Below are positions 10,101 through 18,887 of a DNA stretch of 64,000 nucleotides, piece by piece (position 1 is the stretch's first letter; the number at the start of each line of letters is the position of its first letter). A program made the position numbers and the translations under genes. The notes under the pieces were generated by a model. It was not told the origin of the DNA, searched no databases, and was given only the letters and a program-made list of their open reading frames with translations. Source of the stretch: Bordetella genomosp. 11 (GTDB lineage Bacteria > Pseudomonadota > Gammaproteobacteria > Burkholderiales > Burkholderiaceae_B); the NCBI RefSeq assembly GCF_002261215.1, contig NZ_NEVS01000001.1, positions 620,001 to 684,000 of the forward strand, written 5' to 3'.

Positions 10101-10121
10101 TCAATTGGTAAGGCCACTTGA
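10101..10121. promoter_or_regulatory. Probable GntR operator, palindrome TCAA-N-TGG-N5-CCA-N-TTGA
   Basis: A 21-bp near-perfect inverted repeat ends 12 bp before the start codon of the GntR gene. Seven bases in each half are exactly complementary (TCAA, TGG against CCA, TTGA), the size and symmetry expected for an FCD-type GntR dimer. Its position suggests autorepression and control of the downstream sugar-acid operon. Seen in sequence; binding is inferred. Confidence 0.55.
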
Positions 10122-10133
10122 CCGATCTTCCGC

Positions 10134-10886
10134 ATGCCCTTTCAAGCCATCGAACCGCGCCGCCTGTACCGCCAGATCGCCGACCAACTGCGCGCCTTGA
10201 TCGAGCGGGGAGAGTTTCCCGTCGGCACGCGCCTGCCGCCGGAACGCGACCTTGCCTTGAAGATGGGCGTATCCCGTCCTTCCGTGCGCGAGGCCCTGAT
10301 CGCGCTGGAGGTCGAAGGCCTGGTCGAAGTGCGCATGGGTTCGGGCATTTATGTACGGCCGCGCGGCGATGGCGCGAACAGCGGTAGCGTCGTGGCCGAA
10401 AGCCCGCTGGATACCATCCTGGCGCGGCAGTTGATCGAAGGCGAGCTGGCGGCGCAGGCCGCGCAGGTCATGAAGGGCGCGGATATCGACGGCTTGCGCG
10501 AGGCCCTGGATGTCATGCGCGAGGAGGCCGCATCGGGCAACATTCCGGCGCGCGGCGACCGCTTGTTCCACGTGCGCATCGCCGCGGCCGCGGAAAACTC
10601 GGTGCTGCTGCGCCTCGTGGGCGAGCTGTACGACGAACGTCACAACCCGCTGGCGGTGCAGCTGGGCAGTCATTTCGAAAACGCGGATAGCTGGGAAGCG
10701 GCCATCGCCGAGCATGAACGCGTGGTCGATGCCATCGAGGCGGGCGACGCAGGCGCGGCGCGCGCCGCCATGCGGGACCACATGGCCAGGTCGCACGATC
10801 GCTTTACCGCGCATTGGTCGCCCGCCGATGCGGCGGCGACGGGTCGGCGCAGGCCCCCATCCAGGACGATGCACCGGACGACATAA
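10134..10886 (+). CDS. GntR family regulator, FCD (FadR/UxuR-like) subgroup
   Basis: 250 aa. The N-terminal winged helix (residues about 1-75) has RLPPERDLALKMGVSRPSVREAL and GSGIYV, the standard GntR DNA-binding signature. The C-terminal helical FCD domain has LFHVRIAAAAENSVL, HE-containing and H-x-x-x-H type metal-ligand positions (GSHFEN; AEHERVV; RDHMARSH). It sits directly upstream of dehydrogenase, TRAP and dehydratase genes on the same strand, so it most likely senses a sugar acid (an inference from context and from UxuR/ExuR relatives). Confidence 0.9.
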   Translation: MPFQAIEPRRLYRQIADQLRALIERGEFPVGTRLPPERDLALKMGVSRPSVREALIALEVEGLVEVRMGSGIYVRPRGDGANSGSVVAESPLDTILARQLIEGELAAQAAQVMKGADIDGLREALDVMREEAASGNIPARGDRLFHVRIAAAAENSVLLRLVGELYDERHNPLAVQLGSHFENADSWEAAIAEHERVVDAIEAGDAGAARAAMRDHMARSHDRFTAHWSPADAAATGRRRPPSRTMHRTT

Positions 10887-10910
10887 GCGGACCGGTGCCA
10901 GGAGGAGACG

Positions 10911-10979
10911 ATGATCGACAGCCCCATAACCGAACCGGGCGGCGTATCGAAAAGCATGCCGTGCGGGGATGCGCCATGA
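10911..10979 (+). CDS. 22-codon leader ORF coupled to the dehydrogenase gene
   Basis: A very strong Shine-Dalgarno (AGGAGGAGA, 10900-10908) precedes ATG at 10911. The frame runs 22 codons (starts MIDSPITEP, ends CGDAP) and its TGA overlaps the next gene's ATG as ATGA. The dehydrogenase start itself has no good ribosome binding site. The ORF may therefore act as a translation-coupling leader. The peptide has no recognised motif. It could also be a remnant or a mis-evolved start region. Confidence 0.45.
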   Translation: MIDSPITEPGGVSKSMPCGDAP

Positions 10980-12004
10980 GCCTGGCCTGCCGCATACATG
11001 GCGCCCGCGATCTGCGCCTGGAGCCCGACGACCCCACGCCGCTGGCGCCGCACGATGTCGAGCTGCGCCTGGGTGCCGCGGGCATCTGCGGGTCGGACCT
11101 GCATTACTTCCTGCATGGGCGGGTCGGTGCCTTCGTCATCCGCGAGCCGCTGATTCCCGGCCATGAGGCCTCCGGCATCGTCACCCGCGTCGGCGACGCC
11201 GTCACGCGCGTGGCACCCGGAATGAAAGTGGCCATCAACCCGTCGCATCCCTGCGGGCGCTGCGACTATTGCCGCGCCGGCCGCGACAACCTGTGCAGCA
11301 ATATGCGCTTCCTGGGCAGCGCCAGCGTGTATCCGCACGTGCAGGGCATGTTCCGCGAGCGCTTTGTCATGGGCGAGCGGCAGCTGACGCCCGTGCCGGA
11401 AGACATCTCGCTGGGCGAACTGGCCTGCGCCGAACCGCTGTCCATCGGGCTGCACGGCGTGCGCCGCGCCGGCGAAATGATGGGCCGTACCGTCCTGGTC
11501 ACCGGCGGCGGCACCATCGGTTGCATGACGGTGATCGCGGCCCGCCTGGCCGGCGCCGCCCGCATCGTCGTGTGCGATATCGCCGACCGGCCGCTGGAAA
11601 TGGCCCGTACGGTGGGCGCCGACGAAACCGTGCGCAGCGATGCCGTGGACGCGCGCGAGCTGGCGGACGTCGCCGATATCTCCATCGAGGCCGCCGGCAG
11701 CCCGGCGGCGCTGGCGACCTGCCTGGCGGCCACGCGGCGCGGCGGCCGCATCGTCCAGGTCGGCACCTTGCCCGGCGAAGGCCTGCATTTTCCCGCCAAC
11801 AGCATCATGGCGCGCGAGCTGGATTACGTCGGCGCGTTCCGCGCCGGCCCGGAGTTCGACTGGGCGGTCGCCTACCTGCGCGCGCGCAAGGTGGACGTCC
11901 GGCCCCTGATGAGCGCGCAATTGCCGCTGGACCAGGCCGTCGCGGCCTTCGAGCTGGCGGCCGACAAGACCCGCAGTACCAAGGTGCAACTCGTATGCGA
12001 TTGA
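10976..12004 (+). CDS. Zinc-dependent alcohol dehydrogenase, L-idonate 5-dehydrogenase-like
   Basis: 342-aa medium-chain dehydrogenase. Catalytic zinc ligands are seen in AAGICGSDLHYF and GHEASGIV. The structural zinc loop is CGRCDYCRAGRDNLC. The NAD(P) Rossmann motif is VTGGGTIGCM near residue 175. The closest style is IdnD/sorbitol dehydrogenase, oxidising a polyol or aldonate at C5 or C2. The start at 10976 is set by the family N terminus and the ATGA overlap with the leader ORF. It is the first enzyme of a catabolic operon containing a TRAP transporter and aldonate dehydratases; the exact substrate is unknown. Confidence 0.85.
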   Translation: MSLACRIHGARDLRLEPDDPTPLAPHDVELRLGAAGICGSDLHYFLHGRVGAFVIREPLIPGHEASGIVTRVGDAVTRVAPGMKVAINPSHPCGRCDYCRAGRDNLCSNMRFLGSASVYPHVQGMFRERFVMGERQLTPVPEDISLGELACAEPLSIGLHGVRRAGEMMGRTVLVTGGGTIGCMTVIAARLAGAARIVVCDIADRPLEMARTVGADETVRSDAVDARELADVADISIEAAGSPAALATCLAATRRGGRIVQVGTLPGEGLHFPANSIMARELDYVGAFRAGPEFDWAVAYLRARKVDVRPLMSAQLPLDQAVAAFELAADKTRSTKVQLVCD

Positions 12005-12075
12005 CGTTCCATTGACCCGACAGGCGGCGCCGCAGAGCGCATCGATGTCCTGAAAAAAGAGAGAGGAGACACGAC

Positions 12076-13050
12076 ATGAAGCAAGGCCAGGCAGTCAGAC
12101 TACTGTTCGCCGCCCTGGCGTTCGCCGTATCGGCGGGCGCGATGGCGCAGACCAAGCTCAAGTGGGCGCACGTCTACGAGACATCGGAACCTTTCCATAC
12201 CGAATCGGTCTGGGCGGCCCAGGAAATCGAAAAGCGCACCAACGGCCGCTATCACATCGATGTCTATCCGGCGTCCCAGCTGGGCAAGGAAAACGACATC
12301 AACCAGGGCCTGACGCTGGGCACCGTGGACATCATCATCTCCGGCTCCAGCTTCGCGGCCAAGACCTTCCCGCGCATCGGCGTCACCTATTACCCCTATA
12401 CCTTCCGCGACCCGCAACACCTGCTGGCCTACACCAAGAGCGACATCTACAAAGAGCTGGTGGCCGGCTACGAGAAAAAGAGCGGCAACCATATCGTCGC
12501 CACCACCTACTACGGCACGCGGCAGACCACTTCCAACCGCCGTATCCAGAAGTGCTCCGACATGCAGGGCCTGAAGATGCGCGTGCCGGACGTGCCGGCC
12601 TACCTCGCGATGCCGCGCGCCTGCGGCGCCAACACATCGCCGATCGCCTTCGCGGAGGTCTACCTGGCGCTGCAGAACGGCACGGTGGAAGCGCAGGAGA
12701 ACCCGCTCACCACCATCGAGGCGAAGAAGTTCTACGAAGTCCAAAAGTACATCGCCCTGACCGCGCACATCGTCGATCACCTGAACACCATCATCTCGGG
12801 CCAGCTGTGGAAGAAACTGTCGCCGGAGGACCGCAAGATATTCTCGGAAGTCGCGCAGCAGGCCGCCGAACGCGCGTCCCAGAAAATCATCGCCCGCGAG
12901 AATGAACTGGTCGATGAATTCAAGAAGAAAGGGATAGAGGTCGACACCGTCGACGTCGCGGATTTCCGCAAAACGGTACTGGAGAAGGTGCCCTTCAAGC
13001 AGTACGGCTATGAAAAAGCCGACTGGGAAAAGATCCAGGCCGTGAAGTAA
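12076..13050 (+). CDS. dctP: TRAP transporter solute-binding protein (DctP family)
   Basis: Periplasmic binding subunit of a sodium-driven TRAP carboxylate transporter. 324 aa with a Sec signal peptide (cleavage expected after AGAMA, residue about 24). The conserved arginine region is GLKMRVPDVPAYLAM; the later segment AFAEVYLALQNGTVEAQENPL is typical of DctP. A strong purine-rich ribosome site (GAGAGGAGA) precedes the ATG. It is followed by dctQ and dctM. From neighbours, the ligand is probably a hexonate or uronate. Confidence 0.93.
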   Translation: MKQGQAVRLLFAALAFAVSAGAMAQTKLKWAHVYETSEPFHTESVWAAQEIEKRTNGRYHIDVYPASQLGKENDINQGLTLGTVDIIISGSSFAAKTFPRIGVTYYPYTFRDPQHLLAYTKSDIYKELVAGYEKKSGNHIVATTYYGTRQTTSNRRIQKCSDMQGLKMRVPDVPAYLAMPRACGANTSPIAFAEVYLALQNGTVEAQENPLTTIEAKKFYEVQKYIALTAHIVDHLNTIISGQLWKKLSPEDRKIFSEVAQQAAERASQKIIARENELVDEFKKKGIEVDTVDVADFRKTVLEKVPFKQYGYEKADWEKIQAVK

Positions 13051-13064
13051 CGGAGGAGGCGCCC

Positions 13065-13667
13065 ATGGCCACCGATGCACACGTTTCCCCTGTCCACGTA
13101 TCGTCGGCGCAGCACGCGTCGTCCGTCGAGTCCATCGTCTCCAGCTTCGAGGAAGCCGATCACCAGCAGGCCGACCTGTCCGGCCATACCTTCGAGGACT
13201 GGCTCTGCCTGGGACTGTTCTGGATCATGGCGCTGCTGGTGTTCCTGCAGTTCTTCACGCGCTACGTGCTGAACGATTCCTTCGCATGGACCGAGGAACT
13301 GGCCACCTACGCCTTGATCGGGGTCGTGTTCATCGGCTCGGCGATGTGCGTGCGCACCTGCCGGCACATCCAGGTCGACCTGCTGTACCGCTACCTGCCC
13401 CGCCCGGCGGGGCGGGTGCTGTCCACGCTGATCGACGTGGCGCGCACCGCGTTCTTCGCCTATGTCTCGTGGCTCGTGTTGCGCTACATCCAGCTCGTCG
13501 GCGACGAGCCGATGACCACCATCGAATGGAACAAATCCTATGTGTACTGGCTCGCGCTGTTCGGCTTCGTGCTGATGGCCGCGCGGTCGGCGCAGGTCAC
13601 CGTGGTGAACTGGCGCCAGGGCTATTCCAACCTGGAACGGCCGGAAGCATACGACACGCTCGACTGA
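13065..13667 (+). CDS. dctQ: TRAP transporter small permease (DctQ family)
   Basis: Four-helix membrane subunit of the TRAP transporter. 200 aa, with an unusually long, polar N-terminal extension (about 45 residues) before the first helix (GLFWIMALLVFLQFFTRYV). The DctQ signature WTEELATYALI follows. It lies 14 bp after dctP, with a GGAGG site at the junction. Confidence 0.92.
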   Translation: MATDAHVSPVHVSSAQHASSVESIVSSFEEADHQQADLSGHTFEDWLCLGLFWIMALLVFLQFFTRYVLNDSFAWTEELATYALIGVVFIGSAMCVRTCRHIQVDLLYRYLPRPAGRVLSTLIDVARTAFFAYVSWLVLRYIQLVGDEPMTTIEWNKSYVYWLALFGFVLMAARSAQVTVVNWRQGYSNLERPEAYDTLD

Positions 13668-13692
13668 CACCGGACACGACAAGGGGCTGGGC

Positions 13693-15099
13693 ATGTGGAT
13701 ATTGATCTGTACCTTCCTGTTGATGATGATCATCGGCGTACCCGTGGCGGTTTCCATGGCGGGCGCGTCGCTGCTTTACCTGTTGGTGTCGGGCGACGTC
13801 CCCGACGTCGTCGTGGCGCAGCGCATGATCGCCGGGGTGGAGTCCTTCCCCCTGCTGGCCGTGCCCTTCTTCATCCTGGCCGGCAACCTGATGAACATCG
13901 CCGGCATCACGGGCCGCATCTATAACTTCGCGGTGGCACTGGTCGGCTGGATGCGGGGCGGCCTGGGGCACGTGAATATCATCGGGTCCGTGGTCTTCGC
14001 CGGCATGTCGGGCACCGCCATCGCGGACGCCGCGGGCCTGGGCACCATCGAGATCAAGGCCATGAAGGACCACGGCTATAAGACGGAATTCGCCGTGGGC
14101 GTGACGGCGGCGTCGGCCACGCTCGGTCCCATCATCCCGCCATCGCTGCCGTTCGTGATCTACGGCATGATGGCCAACGTCTCGATCGGGTCGCTGTTCC
14201 TGGCGGGCATCGTGCCGGGCGCGGTGCTGACGATACTGATGATGCTTACCGTCGCCTACTTCGCCCGCAAGAACGGCTGGGGCAACGACGTCGGCTTCGA
14301 CCTGCGCCGCCTCGGCACGGCGACGCTGGAAGTGTTGATCGTCCTGGCCTTTCCGTTTTCCATCTGGGCGATGACGCGGATGGGCGTTTCGACGAACTGG
14401 GCCGCGATCATCGCCTTCGCGGTGCTGCTGGGGCTGGACTGGCGCTTCAATTTTTCCGCCGTCATGGCGCTGATGGCGCCGGTCATCCTGATCGGCGGCA
14501 TGACGCTGGGCTGGTTCACGCCCACCGAAGCGGCGGTCGCCGCCGTCGTGTGGGCCCTGTTCCTGGGGCTGGTGCGCTATCGCAGCATGACCTTGCGCCT
14601 GCTGGCCAAGGCCACGTTCGAGACCATCGAAACCACGGCGTCCGTGCTGTTCATCGTGACGGCGGCGTCGGTATTCGCCTGGCTGCTGACGACCACGCAG
14701 GCAGCGCAGGCGCTGACCGACGCCATCCTCAGCCTGACGCACAATAAGTGGGTCTTCCTGATGCTGGCGAACGTGCTGATCCTGGTGGTGGGTTGCTTCA
14801 TCGACACCATCGCGGCCATCACGATCCTGGTGCCCATCCTGCTGCCGATCGTGCTGAAGCTGGGCATCGATCCGATTCACTTCGGCCTGATCATGACCTT
14901 GAACCTGATGATCGGCCTGCTGCACCCGCCGCTGGGCATGGTGCTGTTCGTCCTGGCGCGCGTCGCCCGGCTGTCGGTGGAGCGCACCACCATGGCGATC
15001 CTGCCATGGCTGGTGCCGCTGTTCCTGGCGCTGATCGCGATTACCTACGTGCCTGAAATAACGTTGTGGTTGCCGCATGCATTGGGCATGGGGAATTGA
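13693..15099 (+). CDS. dctM: TRAP transporter large permease (DctM family)
   Basis: Transport subunit with about 12 membrane helices. 468 aa, roughly 40 longer than common DctM proteins; the extra length is a hydrophobic insert near residues 215-270 (SIWAMTRMGVSTNWAAII and following). Family motifs include AVPFFILAGNLMN, FAGMSGTAIADAAGLGTIE, IIPPSLPFVIYG and GCFIDTIAAITILVPILLP. The gene ends 23 bp before the SDR gene. Confidence 0.93.
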   Translation: MWILICTFLLMMIIGVPVAVSMAGASLLYLLVSGDVPDVVVAQRMIAGVESFPLLAVPFFILAGNLMNIAGITGRIYNFAVALVGWMRGGLGHVNIIGSVVFAGMSGTAIADAAGLGTIEIKAMKDHGYKTEFAVGVTAASATLGPIIPPSLPFVIYGMMANVSIGSLFLAGIVPGAVLTILMMLTVAYFARKNGWGNDVGFDLRRLGTATLEVLIVLAFPFSIWAMTRMGVSTNWAAIIAFAVLLGLDWRFNFSAVMALMAPVILIGGMTLGWFTPTEAAVAAVVWALFLGLVRYRSMTLRLLAKATFETIETTASVLFIVTAASVFAWLLTTTQAAQALTDAILSLTHNKWVFLMLANVLILVVGCFIDTIAAITILVPILLPIVLKLGIDPIHFGLIMTLNLMIGLLHPPLGMVLFVLARVARLSVERTTMAILPWLVPLFLALIAITYVPEITLWLPHALGMGN

Positions 15100-15122
15100 T
15101 AGACATCGGAGGCAGTAGCAAA

Positions 15123-15878
15123 ATGGGTCAGCGATTGGCGGGTAAGTCGGCGTTCGTGACGGCGGCGGGACAGGGCATAGGCAGGGCGACGGCGGAAGCC
15201 TTCCTGCGCGAAGGCGCGCGCGTGATCGCCGCCGACATCAATCCCACGGGACTGAGCGCGCTGGCGGAGTTGCCCAACTGCACCGTCCTGGAGCTGGACG
15301 TGACCGACGCGCAGGCGGTCAAGCGGGCGGTGGCCGACGCCGGCAGCGTCGACATCCTGTTCAACGGAGCGGGCTATGTCCATGCCGGCGGCATTCTCGA
15401 TGCCACGGACGACGACCTGACCTTCGCCGTCGAGCTGAATGTGCGCGCGATGATGCGCCTGATCCAGGGCTTCCTGCCCGGCATGCTGGCCAAGGGCGGC
15501 GGCTCCATCATCAACATGGCTTCGGTGGCGGGCAGCATCAAGGCCGTCCCCAACCGCTTCATCTACAGCACCACCAAGGCCGCCGTGGTCGGCATGACCA
15601 AATCCGTCGCCCTGGATTTCGTCGGCAAGGGCATCCGCTGCAACGCCATCTGTCCCGGTACGGTAGAGTCCCCGTCGCTGCGCGAGCGCATCGCCGCGCA
15701 GGCGCGCCAGAACGGCCAGTCGCCCCAGGACGTCGAAGCATCGTTCGTCGCGCGCCAGCCCATGGGCCGCCTGGGCCGCGCCGAGGAAATCGCCGCGCTG
15801 GCCGTCTATCTGGCCAGCGACGAGTCCGCGTTCACAACCGGCACGACACAGGTCATCGACGGTGGATGGTCGAATTGA
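15123..15878 (+). CDS. SDR dehydrogenase, BDH2 / 2-keto-3-deoxy-L-fuconate dehydrogenase-like
   Basis: 251-aa classical short-chain dehydrogenase. Cofactor motif TAAGQGIG at residue about 14, DINPTG for NAD preference, NGAG, catalytic Ser in NMASVAGS and YSTTKAA (Y-x-x-x-K). Overall style is that of BDH2-like enzymes that oxidise 2-keto-3-deoxy sugar acids. An FAH hydrolase follows, matching the oxidative cleavage route known for L-fuconate and L-rhamnonate. The start at 15123 fits the family N terminus and follows GGAGGCAG. The substrate is an inference. Confidence 0.85.
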   Translation: MGQRLAGKSAFVTAAGQGIGRATAEAFLREGARVIAADINPTGLSALAELPNCTVLELDVTDAQAVKRAVADAGSVDILFNGAGYVHAGGILDATDDDLTFAVELNVRAMMRLIQGFLPGMLAKGGGSIINMASVAGSIKAVPNRFIYSTTKAAVVGMTKSVALDFVGKGIRCNAICPGTVESPSLRERIAAQARQNGQSPQDVEASFVARQPMGRLGRAEEIAALAVYLASDESAFTTGTTQVIDGGWSN

Positions 15879-15883
15879 TGGAG

Positions 15884-16246
15884 TCCCCCCCCGAAGCGCT
15901 GCGCGCTTCCCCCCCAGGGGGGCGACGCTGGAGGACCGGCGGAGCCGGATCCTCGGCGTCCCCGCTTGGGGGCACCTGTTTTTTTTGGGGTGGGGGGGTG
16001 GATAGGGTCCCCCCCGAAGCGCTGCGCGCTTCCCCCCAGGGGGCGACGCTGGAGGACCGGCGGAGCCGGATCCTCGGCGTCCTCGCTGGGGAGCATCTGT
16101 TTTTTGCGGGGTGGTGTGGTGGATAGTCTCACTTTCGAAGCGCTGCGCGCTTCCCTCCTTAAGGGCGGCGCTGGGGGACCGGGGGGATCGGATCCTCGGC
16201 GTTCCCGGTGGGGAACCGGTTTTTTTGGGGCGGCGTTGGCTGATGG
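15884..16246. repeat. Three tandem copies of a ~122-bp imperfect intergenic repeat
   Basis: The gap between the SDR and FAH genes holds three successive units with period 123 then 121 bp. Each begins with the palindrome GAAGCGC-TGC-GCGCTTC (15893-15909, 16016-16032, 16137-16153). Then come a C-run/G-run hairpin, an inverted repeat CCGGC-GGA-GCCGG or its variant around a GGATCC, and an oligo-T tract. Units 1 and 2 are close; unit 3 has diverged. No ORF explains it. Each unit ends hairpin plus T tract, so it may act as serial attenuators inside the operon; this is inferred. Confidence 0.85.
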
Positions 16247-16311
16247 GCGGCTTGGCGTGTCGCGGGTGGGTTAGATTGCTGGAACGTTGAATTCATGTAC
16301 GAGGAAATACG

Positions 16312-17175
16312 ATGAAGCTGATGCGATACGGGGCCAAGGGCGCCGAGAAACCGGCCATGCTGGACCGCGACGGGAAGGTTCGTGATTTGTCCGGCGTGGT
16401 GTCGGATATCACCGCGGATTTGCTGACGCCGCAGGGGCTGGCGCCGCTGGCCAAGGTCGATCCGGCCAGTCTGCCGGTGGTGGCTGAACCCGGGCGTATC
16501 GCGCCGCCGTGGCGTGGCATGGGCAAGTTTGTCTGCATCGGGCTGAACTACGCCGACCATGCGGCGGAATCGGGCCTGCCGATTCCGGCGGAGCCGGTCG
16601 TCTTCATGAAGCCGACCAGCTGCGTCGTCGGTTGCAACGACCCGGTCGTCCTGCCCCAGGGCTCCGTCAAAACGGACTGGGAAGTCGAGCTGGGCGTGGT
16701 CATCGGCGCGCGGGCCCGCTATGTCAGCGAAGGCGACGCGCTCAAGCACGTGGCCGGCTACTGCATCGTCAACGATGTGTCGGAGCGCGAATACCAGATC
16801 GAGCGCGGCGGCACCTGGGACAAGGGCAAGGGCTGCGACACCTTCGGGCCGGTCGGCCCCTGGCTGGTGACCGCCGACGAGATCGCCGACCCGCAGAACC
16901 TGGGCATGTGGCTGGACGTCAATGGCAAGCGCATGCAGACCGGCAATACCCGCACGATGATCTTCAATGTCGCGCAGGTGGTCAGCTATGTCAGCCGCTT
17001 CATGACGCTGTATCCGGGCGACCTCATCACCACCGGCACGCCGCCTGGCGTCGGCCTGGGCATGAAGCCGCCCGTGTACCTGAAGGACGGCGATACGATG
17101 CGCCTGGGGGTCGACGGCCTGGGTGAACAGCGGCAACCCGTCCATGCCTGGAATCCGGAGCTGATCGACGGCTAG
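16312..17175 (+). CDS. Fumarylacetoacetate hydrolase family protein, 2,4-diketo-3-deoxy-L-fuconate hydrolase-like
   Basis: 287 aa. Catalytic FAH core: CIGLNYADHAAE, FMKPTSCVVG, DWEVELGVVIG (metal-binding acids), DVSEREYQ, KGCDTFGPVGPWL and TTGTPPGVGLG. The short N-terminal domain (about 70 residues) is usual for the L-fuconate and L-rhamnonate pathway hydrolases that split a 2,4-diketo-3-deoxy acid into pyruvate and a hydroxy acid. Next to a KDF-dehydrogenase-like SDR this role is likely, but acylpyruvase-type substrates cannot be excluded. Confidence 0.85.
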   Translation: MKLMRYGAKGAEKPAMLDRDGKVRDLSGVVSDITADLLTPQGLAPLAKVDPASLPVVAEPGRIAPPWRGMGKFVCIGLNYADHAAESGLPIPAEPVVFMKPTSCVVGCNDPVVLPQGSVKTDWEVELGVVIGARARYVSEGDALKHVAGYCIVNDVSEREYQIERGGTWDKGKGCDTFGPVGPWLVTADEIADPQNLGMWLDVNGKRMQTGNTRTMIFNVAQVVSYVSRFMTLYPGDLITTGTPPGVGLGMKPPVYLKDGDTMRLGVDGLGEQRQPVHAWNPELIDG

Positions 17176-17280
17176 CGGCGGCAGGCCCTGGCCGTCGCGC
17201 GCCGGCTGCCAGGCCTTGACGTGCGTCCGCATGGCGCGCCCCTCCGCGCGGAAGGGGCCGCATCGAGAGGAGACTAGACC

Positions 17281-18816
17281 TTGAACGCCATCGATAACCC
17301 GGTCATCCGCATCCACGCGGCCGACAACGTCGTGATCGCGCGGCGCCAGCTGCTGGGCGGCACCCGCCTGCCGGCCGAAGGCGTGACGGTCGTCGGCCTG
17401 GTGCCGCCGGGCCACAAGATCGCCGTGCGCGATATCCCCGCCGGTTCTCCGGTGCGCCGCTACAACCAGATCATCGGCATCGCCCGCAACGACATCGCGG
17501 CCGGGCAGCACGTCCATACCCATAACCTGGAATTCAGCGATTTCCAGCGCGACTACGCCGTCGGCCGCGATGCCCATGCCACGCCGTATGTCGATACGCC
17601 CGCCACGTTCGAGGGCATCGTCCGGGCCGATGGCCGCGTGGCGACGCGCAACTACATCGGCGTGCTGACTTCCGTGAACTGTTCGGCCACCGTGGCGCGC
17701 GCCATCGCCGATCACTTCCGCCGCGATATCAACCCCGGCGCCCTGGCCGATTACCCCAACGTCGACGGCGTGGTCGCGCTGACCCACGGCGCGGGCTGTG
17801 CCACCAGCAGCGAGGGCGAGCCCTTGAAGGTCCTGCGCCGTACGCTGGGCGGCTATGCGCGCCATCCCAATTTCGCCGGCCTGATGATGGTGGGGCTGGG
17901 CTGCGAAACCAACCAGATCGGCGGGCTGATGGAGCAGGAAGGACTGCATGAAAGCCGGCAGCTGCAGACCTTCAACATCCAGGACACCGGCGGCACGCGC
18001 AAGACCGTTGCCCGGGGCATCGAACTGGTGGAATGGATGCTGGAAGAGGCCAACCGGGTCCGGCGCACGCCGGTTCCCGCCAGCCACATCACGGTGGGCC
18101 TGCAATGCGGCGGCTCCGACGGTTATTCCGGCATCAGCGCCAATCCGGCGCTGGGCGCCGCCGTCGACCTGCTCGTGCGGCACGGCGGTACGGCCATCCT
18201 GTCCGAAACGCCCGAGATCTATGGCGGCGAGCACCTGCTTACCCGCCGCGCCGTATCGCCCGCCGTGGCGGACAAGCTGCTGGCGCGCCTGCGCTGGTGG
18301 GAAGACTACTGCCGCCGCAACGATGCCGAGATGGACAACAACCCGTCGGCCGGCAACAAGGCCGGCGGCCTGACGACCATCCTGGAAAAATCGCTGGGCG
18401 CCATCGCCAAGAGCGGTACCACCAACCTGGTCGACGTCTATGAATACGCCGAACCCGTTACCGCGCGGGGTCTGGTCTTCATGGATACGCCGGGCTACGA
18501 CCCGGTGTCGGCGACCGGGCAGGTGGCCGGCGGGGCCAACCTGATCTGCTTCACCACCGGCCGGGGCTCGGCCTACGGCTGCGCACCCGCGCCATCGCTG
18601 AAGCTGTCCACCAACACGGCCTTGTGGGAACGCCAGGAAGACGACATCGATATCGATTGCGGTGCCATCGTGGAAGGCCGCGCCACCGTGGAGGAAATGG
18701 GGGAACGGATCTTCAGGCTGATGCTGGCCACCGCCTCCGGCCGCATCACCAAGAGCGAGGCGCATGGCTACGGGCAGAACGAATTCGTCCCGTGGCAACT
18801 GGGCGCGGTGATGTAG
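17281..18816 (+). CDS. uxaA: Altronate dehydratase (UxaA family), SAF domain plus catalytic domain
   Basis: Dehydrates D-altronate to 2-keto-3-deoxy-D-gluconate. 511 aa. The N-terminal SAF domain (residues 1-95) has the HNL motif (VHTHNLEF). The C-terminal dehydratase has [45 protein letters not shown], and the conserved [16 protein letters not shown]. The start is a TTG at 17281 preceded by GAGAGGAG, which fits both the ribosome site and family N terminus. It sits between the FAH hydrolase and ManD. Confidence 0.92.
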   Translation: MNAIDNPVIRIHAADNVVIARRQLLGGTRLPAEGVTVVGLVPPGHKIAVRDIPAGSPVRRYNQIIGIARNDIAAGQHVHTHNLEFSDFQRDYAVGRDAHATPYVDTPATFEGIVRADGRVATRNYIGVLTSVNCSATVARAIADHFRRDINPGALADYPNVDGVVALTHGAGCATSSEGEPLKVLRRTLGGYARHPNFAGLMMVGLGCETNQIGGLMEQEGLHESRQLQTFNIQDTGGTRKTVARGIELVEWMLEEANRVRRTPVPASHITVGLQCGGSDGYSGISANPALGAAVDLLVRHGGTAILSETPEIYGGEHLLTRRAVSPAVADKLLARLRWWEDYCRRNDAEMDNNPSAGNKAGGLTTILEKSLGAIAKSGTTNLVDVYEYAEPVTARGLVFMDTPGYDPVSATGQVAGGANLICFTTGRGSAYGCAPAPSLKLSTNTALWERQEDDIDIDCGAIVEGRATVEEMGERIFRLMLATASGRITKSEAHGYGQNEFVPWQLGAVM

Positions 18817-18887
18817 CGCCGGGCAAAGGCCCGTCCTTCGCGCGCGCCCGGGGGAGGGCCGCGCGCGCCATACCTGGAATCCGTTTC

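Noticed and set aside
16159..18798. 879-aa open frame on the minus strand
   Set aside because: It lies opposite FAH and UxaA, whose motifs are complete. Its composition (His/Gln/Asp/Gly/Ala) is the usual shadow of GC-rich coding DNA.
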